Assembly: GCA_029247785.1 (NCBI GenBank)
Contig: JAQWKP010000001.1
Location: 1 to 61,360 of the forward strand
Origin: Novosphingobium sp.
GTDB taxonomy: Bacteria > Pseudomonadota > Alphaproteobacteria > Sphingomonadales > Sphingomonadaceae
Length of the DNA: 61,360 nt
Direction of reading: 5' to 3'
Below, one piece after another: positions 43,576 to 51,309 of the stretch (its first letter is position 1; each line of letters starts with the position of its first letter). The position numbers and the translations under genes were made by a program. The notes beneath the pieces are model-generated. The model was not told the DNA's origin. It made no database searches and saw only the letters and a list, made by a program, of their open reading frames with translations.

Positions 43576-43920
43576 CGGCATTCCTCTCCACCGTTTAGAT
43601 AAATTTCCCCAATTGGACCAAAGTTGCAAGGCCTCTCAACTTGGGAAATGATCTGAAGGTGACGAAGCGAATTCCTGCAGCGATCAGGCTGAAACGAGCC
43701 AACCGCCTTTCCTACACCGCCTAGGCATGCCACACTTCAACCCATGCCACCCGACTAATCTCAGCGATCCCGATAGGCACCACCGTCACATCTCACCCCA
43801 AGGCCGCGACCAGCAAGCGCGGCCTTGGTGATTCTGAGGGTTTGTTCATGAAAGAGAGAAGCGTTTGCCCCGCATGTGTTTCATCAACTAACTTTTCCGC
43901 AAACGGGTCGCGGGCAGCCG
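43576..43920. other. Intergenic region with an 11-bp perfect hairpin
   Basis: About 345 bp between the DDN-like and CMD genes, both on the minus strand. It should carry the DDN promoter. At 43798-43828, CCAAGGCCGCG pairs perfectly with CGCGGCCTTGG around a 9-nt loop. No T-tract follows on the minus strand, so it may be a processing or attenuating hairpin rather than a full terminator for the CMD operon. The short ORFs across it are not recognisable. Confidence 0.55.
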
Positions 43921-44553
43921 TCAGCGATAGCGAAATCCGGCCTTGGGCGGCACGCGCAGCGAGTTTTGCTGGAAGGCGGTCATCAGGTAGGAACCGATCA
44001 GCATCGGAAGTTCGAGCAGCTGCTTTTCGTCATAGGTCTTGGTCAGGGTCTCCCAGGTCACATCGCCAATGCACTGGTCGGCGAGGCATTCCTCGACCGC
44101 GCGCAGCACGGCAGCCTCGTGCTCGCTCCAGCCGGTGGCCGAGGAGCCTTCCTTGATGCGGTCGATTTCTTCCTGGGTGACGCCGAATTTCTTGCCGATG
44201 TCGACATGTTCGGACCATTCGAAAGCAGCGCCCGCCAGCCAGGCGAGGCGCAGCACGGCCAGCTCGCGCTCACGGCCGGGAATGGTACCATTGCCGGCAA
44301 GCTCGATACCCATTGCCATCTGGCAGCTGAACATCGCGGGGTTGCGCAGGGTGATCAGGCTGACATCGGGAATCGGGGTGTCATGCGGCAGGTTGAATGC
44401 GCTCTGGATGTTTTGGATTTGCGCCATCGCATCCTCGCCGATCTCTTCCAGCTTGAGCGGTGCCAATCGTGGCCCCTCTCCGATGATCTGCTTTTCGCGC
44501 GCATCGATATCAAAATCGAATTTGCCGGTCGGAACCTTGCCGATCCTGCCCAT
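43921..44553 (-). CDS. Carboxymuconolactone decarboxylase family protein
   Basis: 210 aa of the CMD/AhpD-like all-helical fold. VLRLAWLAGAAFEWSEHVDIGKKFGVTQEEIDRI marks the family; the CxxC of AhpD is replaced by residues around EWSEH, so it is not a peroxidase-type AhpD. Many such proteins in sphingomonads sit in catabolic clusters with unknown roles. It is the last gene of the TauD-sulfotransferase unit (35-bp gap). Confidence 0.87.
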   Translation of the reverse strand: MGRIGKVPTGKFDFDIDAREKQIIGEGPRLAPLKLEEIGEDAMAQIQNIQSAFNLPHDTPIPDVSLITLRNPAMFSCQMAMGIELAGNGTIPGRERELAVLRLAWLAGAAFEWSEHVDIGKKFGVTQEEIDRIKEGSSATGWSEHEAAVLRAVEECLADQCIGDVTWETLTKTYDEKQLLELPMLIGSYLMTAFQQNSLRVPPKAGFRYR

Positions 44554-44588
44554 GTCATTCCCCTGTGTGTTGAAATTGAATTCTGGCG

Positions 44589-45743
44589 CTAGCCTGCCGT
44601 GGCGCTGTTTTCCTCATAGGGAGCCCAGCTGCCCATCCGCTCAAGATAGCCCGAAAACAGCTTGCGCACATCGTCGTAATCGATGCCGAACACCGAAGGA
44701 TCGGGCTTGGTGTAACGCTCGCGCGCCTCGTTCTGCTCCCACCACAGCTGCATCGCTTCTTCGAATTCGGGCGAAACGCTTTCGCCGAGCCAGTCATACA
44801 GCCCGCGCACCTGACCCGCCGGATCGTCATGCATGGCGCGAAAATGGATGTCGAAGAAGCGGGAATCATTGCCGTCCTGCTCACGGAAATCGATCAGCCG
44901 ACGCATGCCTTCGGACCAGCAGCGGGTGTTGAGCTCGCCAAGATAGAGGTGATCGACCGTGTCGGAGAAGCTGCCGTTGAATTCGGCATAGAGCGAGGCG
45001 ACCGACAGGATCACATCGGTCGGGTCGCGATGGGTCATGACGTAGCGGGCATCGGGAAAAGCATTGTCCAGAAAAGGCATGTAGAGAATGTGAGTGGGGC
45101 ATTTGAGCCGCCATGGCTTGCTGGGTTCTCCCCATTGCAGCAGCTTGAGCACGCGCCGCTCGTAGAGATAGGTCTCTGTCAGATCGGCATCGAGAAACCA
45201 GTCCGAATAGCGCGGAATCTTGGCATAGGCCTGGAAAGTCTGCGACGTGAAGGTAAGTGCCATCATGTCCTGGCATTCCATCGCCCCGTCGACACCGGTG
45301 GGCGTGCGCTGGGGAGTCGGGCTGGTTCCCATCCGCTCGGCAAAGGCCGCGCGCCGCGGATCGGGGCCATCTACCGTGGAAGGCGGCGGGCAGGGCTGCT
45401 GCGATTCCCATGTCCTGAGATAGCGAATGTCCGGATCGCTCGACAGCAGGAAGGACAGCGCCGAAGAGCCGGTGCGTGGCAGGCTGACGCCGATCAGCGG
45501 GCGGCCAAGCTCAACCTCGTCGATTTCCGGGTGGCGGCGATACCAGTCTTCGATCTGCAGGCGTTGCGAAAGGTAGTTGAGGATCTGTTCGCGGATAAAC
45601 CCCTCGCCGGTCGCATTGAGTTTTCCCTCGTCGTTCAGCGAGCCGACCAGGATCTCCAAGCCTTCCCTGAAAGTGTCTCCACCGAAGTCATCGAGACCGG
45701 TGTTGCTTTTCGCAACCTCGATGAGGTCCTTGTATCCTTCCAC
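44589..45743 (-). CDS. Sulfotransferase family protein
   Basis: 384 aa of the Sulfotransfer_3 type. The 5'-phosphosulfate loop reads LIGVSLPRTGSSALSFLLSSDP, and the 3'-phosphate site region reads MTHRDPTDVILSVASLY. It would transfer sulfate from PAPS to an alcohol or phenol, or act in reverse or as a binding protein. Such genes recur in sphingomonad steroid, terpenoid and xenobiotic clusters. It starts 21 bp after the TauD gene. Confidence 0.88.
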   Translation of the reverse strand: MEGYKDLIEVAKSNTGLDDFGGDTFREGLEILVGSLNDEGKLNATGEGFIREQILNYLSQRLQIEDWYRRHPEIDEVELGRPLIGVSLPRTGSSALSFLLSSDPDIRYLRTWESQQPCPPPSTVDGPDPRRAAFAERMGTSPTPQRTPTGVDGAMECQDMMALTFTSQTFQAYAKIPRYSDWFLDADLTETYLYERRVLKLLQWGEPSKPWRLKCPTHILYMPFLDNAFPDARYVMTHRDPTDVILSVASLYAEFNGSFSDTVDHLYLGELNTRCWSEGMRRLIDFREQDGNDSRFFDIHFRAMHDDPAGQVRGLYDWLGESVSPEFEEAMQLWWEQNEARERYTKPDPSVFGIDYDDVRKLFSGYLERMGSWAPYEENSATAG

Positions 45744-45764
45744 GTGATTCCTCTCCGTTTCGAC

Positions 45765-46613
45765 TCAGGCGGGTACTTTCATGCGGGCAAGACTGGTGCG
45801 GTGCATCATCCGGCCGGAATCGACCTTGTAGGGCGCCACTCGGTGCATCGCGCCAAGATTCTTCCACATCACGAGGTCACCCTCCTGCCAGTTGTGCCGG
45901 TATTTGAAATCGGGCTGGGTTGCCCATTCCATCAGCCGCTGGATCATCGCGCGGGCCTCGATCATTTTCATGCCTACAATCTGTTCCATCTGCACGCCGA
46001 GTACCAGCGACTTGCGGCCGGATTCGTGAGTCCAGACGAGCGGGTGGTCAAACTTGGAATACGTTCCATCCCAGTCTTCCGGACGAATGCTGTAATCGAG
46101 CAGCGGCCGCACGCCGGCATAGACGCTGTGAGACGCGCGCAGCTCGCCCAGCATCGCCTTCTGCTTGTCAGGCAGTGTTTCATAGGCGGCTATCGTGCTG
46201 GCAAATTCGGTCTGGCCGCCATCGCCTGCGACGTTGCGCGCGGAAATCAGAGTGGCAGCAGGTGGGTCCTGCATCGCGGTCACGCCATCCATATGCCAGA
46301 ACCAGGTCGCGTAGACATATTGCGTGTCCATCTTGATCTCGGGATCAAGCGTGACTTGGTAGATCTCCGAGCTTTCGTCTTCGTCCTCGCCGTCTTCCTG
46401 CATATTGGCGCCATAGTCGCTGCGCATACCCAAGAGGTCGGAAAAGACGATCTGTTCTTCGTCGGAAAGATTCGCCTCCGGGAAGATGAGCACCGTGCGT
46501 TCCTCTAGCAATTCGCGGCATTCATCCGCGAATTGGGCATCAGCAAATTGCGCCTTGTCGGCGTCGACGATCGCCCCGACCAGAGGCTTGGCGTGTTCGT
46601 AGCGAATGGCCAT
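45765..46613 (-). CDS. TauD/TfdA family Fe(II)/2-oxoglutarate dioxygenase
   Basis: 282 aa. The metal triad is visible as WHMDG (HxD) near residue 102 and LGAMHRVAPYK (distal His) near the C-terminus, followed by the 2-oxoglutarate-binding Arg in SGRMMHRTSLARM. Family members oxygenate sulfonates, herbicide ethers and other small acids. Next to a sulfotransferase it may act on an aryl ether or sulfate-related side chain; substrate unknown. First gene of a three-gene operon. Confidence 0.9.
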   Translation of the reverse strand: MAIRYEHAKPLVGAIVDADKAQFADAQFADECRELLEERTVLIFPEANLSDEEQIVFSDLLGMRSDYGANMQEDGEDEDESSEIYQVTLDPEIKMDTQYVYATWFWHMDGVTAMQDPPAATLISARNVAGDGGQTEFASTIAAYETLPDKQKAMLGELRASHSVYAGVRPLLDYSIRPEDWDGTYSKFDHPLVWTHESGRKSLVLGVQMEQIVGMKMIEARAMIQRLMEWATQPDFKYRHNWQEGDLVMWKNLGAMHRVAPYKVDSGRMMHRTSLARMKVPA

Positions 46614-46724
46614 GCGTTTCTGTCTCGCTATCTTCTTGGGTGCCGGATTGGAAACGCCTGCCGGGCCCGCTTGTCAAGGAGCACGTGGATTTTCCGTGCT
46701 ATCCCCGCGACGATTAGGGGCGTG

Positions 46725-47972
46725 TCATCGTTCCGCGATGGCGTGTGCGATCACGTTATAGATGTGGTCGAGATCGCTATCGTCGATGCAATAAGGCGGC
46801 ATCACATAGATCGTATTGCCAAGCGGCCGGAGCAGCACGTCGTGCTCGCGAAAATATGCCATCAGCCTGGGTGCAGCCTCGTCGAGGTAGCTATCCTCGC
46901 CAGCCACTTCGAAGGCGGCGATGGTGCCGCACCTGCGTGGATTTCGGATCGGCGCAGTGGCGGCGAGCGCGTCGAGACATTCGGCCTGGCGCTGGGCGAG
47001 GTTGGCGACCCGCTCCAGTACCGGCTCCTCGCGCCAGATAGCGAGATTGGCGAGAGCAGCAGCGCAGGCGATCGGATTGGCGGTGTAGCTGGAGGAATGA
47101 AAGAACATCCGGGCGCGGTCGGTGCTGTAGTGTGCCTGGAACACCTCCTCGCTCGCCATGGTCACCGCAAGAGGCACCGATCCGCCGGTGAGCCCTTTCG
47201 ACAGGCACATGATGTCCGGCACGATCCCGGCCTGTTCGCAGGCCCGCAGCGTGCCGGTCCTGCCCCAGCCAGTCATCACTTCGTCGGCGATGAACAGCAC
47301 TCCCGCGCGCGCGCAGATCGCATGCATTTCGGTCAGGATCGCGGGCGGGTACATCATCATGCCACCCGCGCCGAGCACCAGGGGCTCGACAATCAGGGCG
47401 GCAGCTTCATCATCGGCGCAAGCGCGGGCGAGTGCGTCGAGCGTATCCTGTTCGCTGCCCGCGGCGGGAAACGGAATGCGCGTCACGTCGAACAGCAACG
47501 GTTCATAGGTCCGGTTGAAGGTGCCGCGCGCGCCCACCGACATCGCACCGATGGTGTCGCCATGATAGGAATGGTCCATGACGATGATTCGGTGGCGCAG
47601 CTTGCCGCGCGCCGCCCAGGTGCCCAGCGCCATCTTCAGCGCGACCTCGACGCTGGTTGAACCCGAATCGGTATAGAAGACGCGGGTGAGCTGGTCCGGC
47701 ATTGTTGCGCAAAGCTCGCGGGCTAGGGCTTCGGCGGGCTCATGCGTCCAACCGGCAAAGATCAGCTGGTCGAGCTGCCCGGCCTGTTCGGCGATCGCCG
47801 CCATGATGCGCGGCTCGCAGTGGCCGTGGGTCGTCACCCACCAGGAGGAGATCCCGTCGATGATCCGTCGACCGTCCACTGTGTAGAGCGCCGCTCCTTC
47901 GCTGCGCACGACTTGCGGGATCGGCTCTTCGAGGCCGTGCTGTGTAAAGGGATGCCAGACCGGGGACGTCAC
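46725..47972 (-). CDS. bioA: Adenosylmethionine-8-amino-7-oxononanoate aminotransferase
   Basis: 415 aa class III aminotransferase that makes 7,8-diaminopelargonate from KAPA with SAM as amino donor. It begins WHPFTQHG (substrate-binding), with GISSWWVTTHGHCEPRIMAAI and the PLP-Lys motif IADEVMTGWGRTGTL...LSKGLTGGSVPL. GTG start overlaps the bioD stop by 4 nt (GTGA). Last gene of the bio operon. Confidence 0.96.
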   Translation of the reverse strand: MTSPVWHPFTQHGLEEPIPQVVRSEGAALYTVDGRRIIDGISSWWVTTHGHCEPRIMAAIAEQAGQLDQLIFAGWTHEPAEALARELCATMPDQLTRVFYTDSGSTSVEVALKMALGTWAARGKLRHRIIVMDHSYHGDTIGAMSVGARGTFNRTYEPLLFDVTRIPFPAAGSEQDTLDALARACADDEAAALIVEPLVLGAGGMMMYPPAILTEMHAICARAGVLFIADEVMTGWGRTGTLRACEQAGIVPDIMCLSKGLTGGSVPLAVTMASEEVFQAHYSTDRARMFFHSSSYTANPIACAAALANLAIWREEPVLERVANLAQRQAECLDALAATAPIRNPRRCGTIAAFEVAGEDSYLDEAAPRLMAYFREHDVLLRPLGNTIYVMPPYCIDDSDLDHIYNVIAHAIAER

Positions 47973-48607
47973 GAGGCGAAATCCGCTAGGTTGAAGTTTG
48001 CCTGGAAAGCCTCATCGAGCGTTTCATGGGTCAGCGGGTTTAGCCACGGCAGCCGCCCGAGCCTGCGCACCCCACCTATTTCGGCAATTGTCCGCTCGCT
48101 GTCCTCATTTGTCTCACCGACGAAGGCAATACCATGAACTGGCACCCCCCGGCTGGTGAGTGCTTCGATTGAGAGCAGGCTGTGATTGATCGTGCCGAGC
48201 CGAGTTGATGCGACCAGCACTACCGGAGCGCCCCAGCGAGCGAAGATATTGGCGAAGGTAACATGCCGGGTGAGGGGTACCATCACCCCGCCTGCACCTT
48301 CGACGACCAGCGAAGAAACGATATCGGGCAGGGCCAAAAGCTCCGGATCGATGGCAACCCCGTCGATCTCGGCAGCGCGATGGGGCGAGCAGGGGGTTAC
48401 GAGCCGATGGGCTTCGGGGAGAATGCGATTCCCCGCAATGCCAGCCAACGTAGCGACACGCTCACTGTCCGACATACCATCCTGGTCGAGCCCTGCCTGC
48501 ACTGGCTTCCAATATGTCGCTCCGAGCGCTCCTGTCAGCGCGGCTGCAAATACTGTCTTGCCGATACCGGTATCGGTTCCTGTGACGATGAAACGCGCCG
48601 CGCTCAT
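47969..48607 (-). CDS. bioD: ATP-dependent dethiobiotin synthetase
   Basis: 212 aa. FIVTGTDTGIGKTVFAAAL (P-loop), YWKPVQAGLDQDG, VEGAGGVMVPL and STRLGTINHSLLSIEAL are BioD landmarks; it carboxylates DAPA to dethiobiotin. ATG overlaps the bioC stop (ATGA) and its own stop overlaps bioA. Confidence 0.96.
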   Translation of the reverse strand: MSAARFIVTGTDTGIGKTVFAAALTGALGATYWKPVQAGLDQDGMSDSERVATLAGIAGNRILPEAHRLVTPCSPHRAAEIDGVAIDPELLALPDIVSSLVVEGAGGVMVPLTRHVTFANIFARWGAPVVLVASTRLGTINHSLLSIEALTSRGVPVHGIAFVGETNEDSERTIAEIGGVRRLGRLPWLNPLTHETLDEAFQANFNLADFAS

Positions 48608-49389
48608 TGCTCTCGATCAGGCAGGTGTTGGAAATGTCCTGTCGCTGTCTCATATGTCACCGACGCGCCCTGCTCCTCGAAGCGCTTCATGACGCGGCGC
48701 AGATCGGTTGGTGCGAGCGGGCGGTGACCGGCAGTGGCGGTATGCGCGCCGATAGCTTTGAGGGAATGCAGGAAGTTTGGCGCACTTTCATGCTGTTCGG
48801 TCAGACGTTCGATCTGGAGCGGGCCGCAACGTGCTGTCGAATGCATGGTCTCCAACTCGGCGGCTTTGCAAAAGCGCGGTGTGCCGCAAGACAGTCCTTC
48901 GGCATCATGCGCGGTGCGCCACTCGACAAAGCTGCCCGCCGCCAGCGTTGAGAACAGGCAATGCCCGCTCGGTGCGAGCCAGCTGAGCATACGGGAAAGC
49001 GCGGCGGCGGAATCATCGAACCATTGCATGACAAGGCTCGAACAAATGAGATCAAAGGGTTCGGCCTCACCCGGTTCGCCATATTCGCCATCAAGCAACG
49101 CAAAGCGGCGATTCTCGCTTTCTCCGATCCGTGCCCGGCAGCGCTCAACCATTGCGGGGGCGATATCGGTAATCAGCCACTCGCCGTCGATGTTCCGTTC
49201 GATCAGCGCCTCGGTCAAAAAGCCGGTGCCGCAGCCGATCTCAAGAATGCGGGGGCGAGCAGGCAGCGGCAGTTCGACAATGCGCTGGGCCAGGCGTCGC
49301 GCGACAACGCGTTGCACCCGTGCATGCCGGTCGTAATCCTGCGCGGCGGAAAAGGCATCCCGGACCTGGAGGCGGTGCATTGCGTTCAT
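48604..49389 (-). CDS. bioC: Malonyl-ACP O-methyltransferase BioC-like
   Basis: 261 aa from ATG 49389 (MNAMHRLQVRDAFSAAQDYDRHA); the track start at 49578 lies inside the upstream gene. SAM site ILEIGCGTGFLTEAL, LLDGEYGEP, ICSSLVMQWFDD and the BioC-specific LKAIGAHTATAGHRPL region. It methylates malonyl-ACP to begin pimelate synthesis. ATGA overlaps link it to both the esterase before it and bioD after it. Confidence 0.92.
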   Translation of the reverse strand: MNAMHRLQVRDAFSAAQDYDRHARVQRVVARRLAQRIVELPLPARPRILEIGCGTGFLTEALIERNIDGEWLITDIAPAMVERCRARIGESENRRFALLDGEYGEPGEAEPFDLICSSLVMQWFDDSAAALSRMLSWLAPSGHCLFSTLAAGSFVEWRTAHDAEGLSCGTPRFCKAAELETMHSTARCGPLQIERLTEQHESAPNFLHSLKAIGAHTATAGHRPLAPTDLRRVMKRFEEQGASVTYETATGHFQHLPDREQ

Positions 49390-50015
49390 CTCAGTCGCTC
49401 CATGAACGCGGAGATGGCATCGGCGCAAGTGGCCGGGTGCTGCAACGGCAGCAAATGGCCGCCGGTTTCGTGGGTGCGATGCTCGCAGCGACTGGCTCCA
49501 GCAAACACTGCGTCGCGCATAGCGGCTGGCAAGATAGCGTCGTAAGCGCCCTGCAGAGACAGGATCGGCAGGTCGCAATGCGCGGCTTGTGACCTGCAGT
49601 CGCTATCGCGCAAGGCGACGAGGTCTTCCAGTAGCTTCGTTTCGTCCATCTTCCCGAAGGGCGTATCGCAGCCGCACCGGCCACGGAATTCGCCGAGTTC
49701 CTCTCTGGGCGCATCCACGAATCGCGCGATCATGCGATCCACCATGCGGGCCGGGACTCCCGGATAGTCCTTGCTCGCGGTGAAGCGGTCGAAGCTGTTG
49801 ATCGCGACAATGCCGCAGCAATCCGGTTGCAGTCCAGCGAGTAGGCGCATTGTTCCGAAGCTATGGGTGACTGCGATGAAGTCGCCTCCAGGATTCGCCT
49901 CGGTCGGCGCGCCGAAATAGCCCCTTTCGGAAAAGCTGTGGTCCGCAAAATTCCGGGCCAGCTCGGCCCAGATCCTGCTGTCGAATCCCCAGCCATGGAC
50001 GAAGACCAGCCTCAC
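49386..50015 (-). CDS. Pimeloyl-ACP methyl ester esterase, BioH/BioG-like alpha/beta hydrolase
   Basis: 209 aa. MRLVFVHGWGFDSRIWAEL matches the BioH/BioG N-terminus. The nucleophile elbow reads VTHSFGTMRLL, so a Thr replaces the first Gly of the usual GxSxG. The Asp is probably in LSLQGAYDAILP and the catalytic His in HETGGHLLP. Its place between bioF and bioC implies it frees pimeloyl-ACP from its methyl ester. GTG start overlaps the bioF stop. Short size fits BioG more than BioH. Confidence 0.82.
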   Translation of the reverse strand: MRLVFVHGWGFDSRIWAELARNFADHSFSERGYFGAPTEANPGGDFIAVTHSFGTMRLLAGLQPDCCGIVAINSFDRFTASKDYPGVPARMVDRMIARFVDAPREELGEFRGRCGCDTPFGKMDETKLLEDLVALRDSDCRSQAAHCDLPILSLQGAYDAILPAAMRDAVFAGASRCEHRTHETGGHLLPLQHPATCADAISAFMERLR

Positions 50016-51175
50016 CGTGAGGCCCGGATCGCCGCGACCAGCATGTCGATATCGTCATGTGAGTGCGTCGCGCGCAGAGCGAGACGCAGGCGGCTGGTGC
50101 CGGGCGGCACTGTTGGTGGACGGATCGCCGAGGCGACGATGTTCCGGTCCGCCAGCGCTTCGCTCAGCCTCACGGCCTCACCTGCATCGCCGACGATCGC
50201 TGGGACGATGTGGGTGGTGGAATTGAGGCTGTCCACTCCGAGGGTGCTGAGGCCGCGCCGCAGTGTATCGCCCAGCTCGCCGAGATGGGCGCGCTTCCTG
50301 TCCATGAGCGGGACGAGTTCGAACGCCGCATCAATCGCGCCGAGCACCGCTGGCGGTGGTGCGGTCGAGAAGATGAAGCTGGAGCAGGTGTTGACGAGGT
50401 AATCGCACAGCAGGCGCGAGCCGGCGACATAGGCACCAAAACAGCCCAATGCCTTGCTGAATGTTCCCATGACCAGATCGACACTGCCGGGAAAGCCCGC
50501 GGAAAGCCCGGCTCCTCCGGGGCCGACCACACCGGTTGCATGGGCCTCGTCCAGATAGAGGAAGGCATCGAGACGCTGGGCGATGTCAACCAGCCGGGCG
50601 AGGTCGGCCATGTCGCCATCCATGCTGAAAACGCTTTCGGTTATGATGATTCGAGCCGGTGAATCGGCTCCCTTGTTCGCAAGCAGTTCCTCGAGGTGGT
50701 CGAGATCATTGTGACGAAAACGGTGCTGCTTCGCGCCGGCAGCGGCGCAGCCATGATGCAGGCTGGCGTGGATCAGCCGATCGGTGAACACTGCCGCGCC
50801 CGGTGCAGCGGCTAGCAGCGCAGGCACCACGGCGGCATTTGCCTGCCAGCCAGTAGCGAACAACAATGCCGCCTCGGTGCCCTTGAACGCTGCAATCCTA
50901 GCTTCGAGTGCGAGATGTGCCTCTCTTGTCCCGGTTACCAGCCGCGATGCGCCTGCACCCGCTCCCAGCTTCTTGCTCCATTCGCTTGCACGCTCAATCA
51001 GCAGAGGGTGCTGCGACAGGTTGAGATAATCATTGCTGGAGAAATCAAGGCAGTTGCGGCCCTCAAGTTGCAGTCGCCCCTGCGGCTTCATTTCCGTCGA
51101 GCGCAGGCTCCGGTGTTGTCCGCGCGCTTCGATGGCGCGCAGTGCTTCGGAGAAATTGTCGTTCAGGCTGCTCAT
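50012..51175 (-). CDS. bioF: 8-amino-7-oxononanoate synthase
   Basis: 387 aa from ATG 51175 (MSSLNDNFSEALRAIEARG). PLP-dependent condensation of pimeloyl-ACP/CoA with alanine to KAPA. Motifs FSSNDYLNLSQHPLL, GATGSRLVTG-like AGASRLVTGTREAH, YLDEAHATGVVGPGGAG and the PLP-Lys segment MGTFSKALGCFGAY are present. First gene of the bio operon; the track start at 51325 runs into the promoter region shared with the Mo enzyme. Confidence 0.96.
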   Translation of the reverse strand: MSSLNDNFSEALRAIEARGQHRSLRSTEMKPQGRLQLEGRNCLDFSSNDYLNLSQHPLLIERASEWSKKLGAGAGASRLVTGTREAHLALEARIAAFKGTEAALLFATGWQANAAVVPALLAAAPGAAVFTDRLIHASLHHGCAAAGAKQHRFRHNDLDHLEELLANKGADSPARIIITESVFSMDGDMADLARLVDIAQRLDAFLYLDEAHATGVVGPGGAGLSAGFPGSVDLVMGTFSKALGCFGAYVAGSRLLCDYLVNTCSSFIFSTAPPPAVLGAIDAAFELVPLMDRKRAHLGELGDTLRRGLSTLGVDSLNSTTHIVPAIVGDAGEAVRLSEALADRNIVASAIRPPTVPPGTSRLRLALRATHSHDDIDMLVAAIRASR

Positions 51176-51309
51176 ACATCGATCCGGTATTGGATGAGGC
51201 GGCTGCGCACAATGGTCAGCCTGCGCCGCGCGGGGCGGATAAAGGGTGCGCGGAGCACCCATGTAGGATAGAATGATGTCAAGAATGACGTGATGGGAGG
51301 AGAAGGCGC

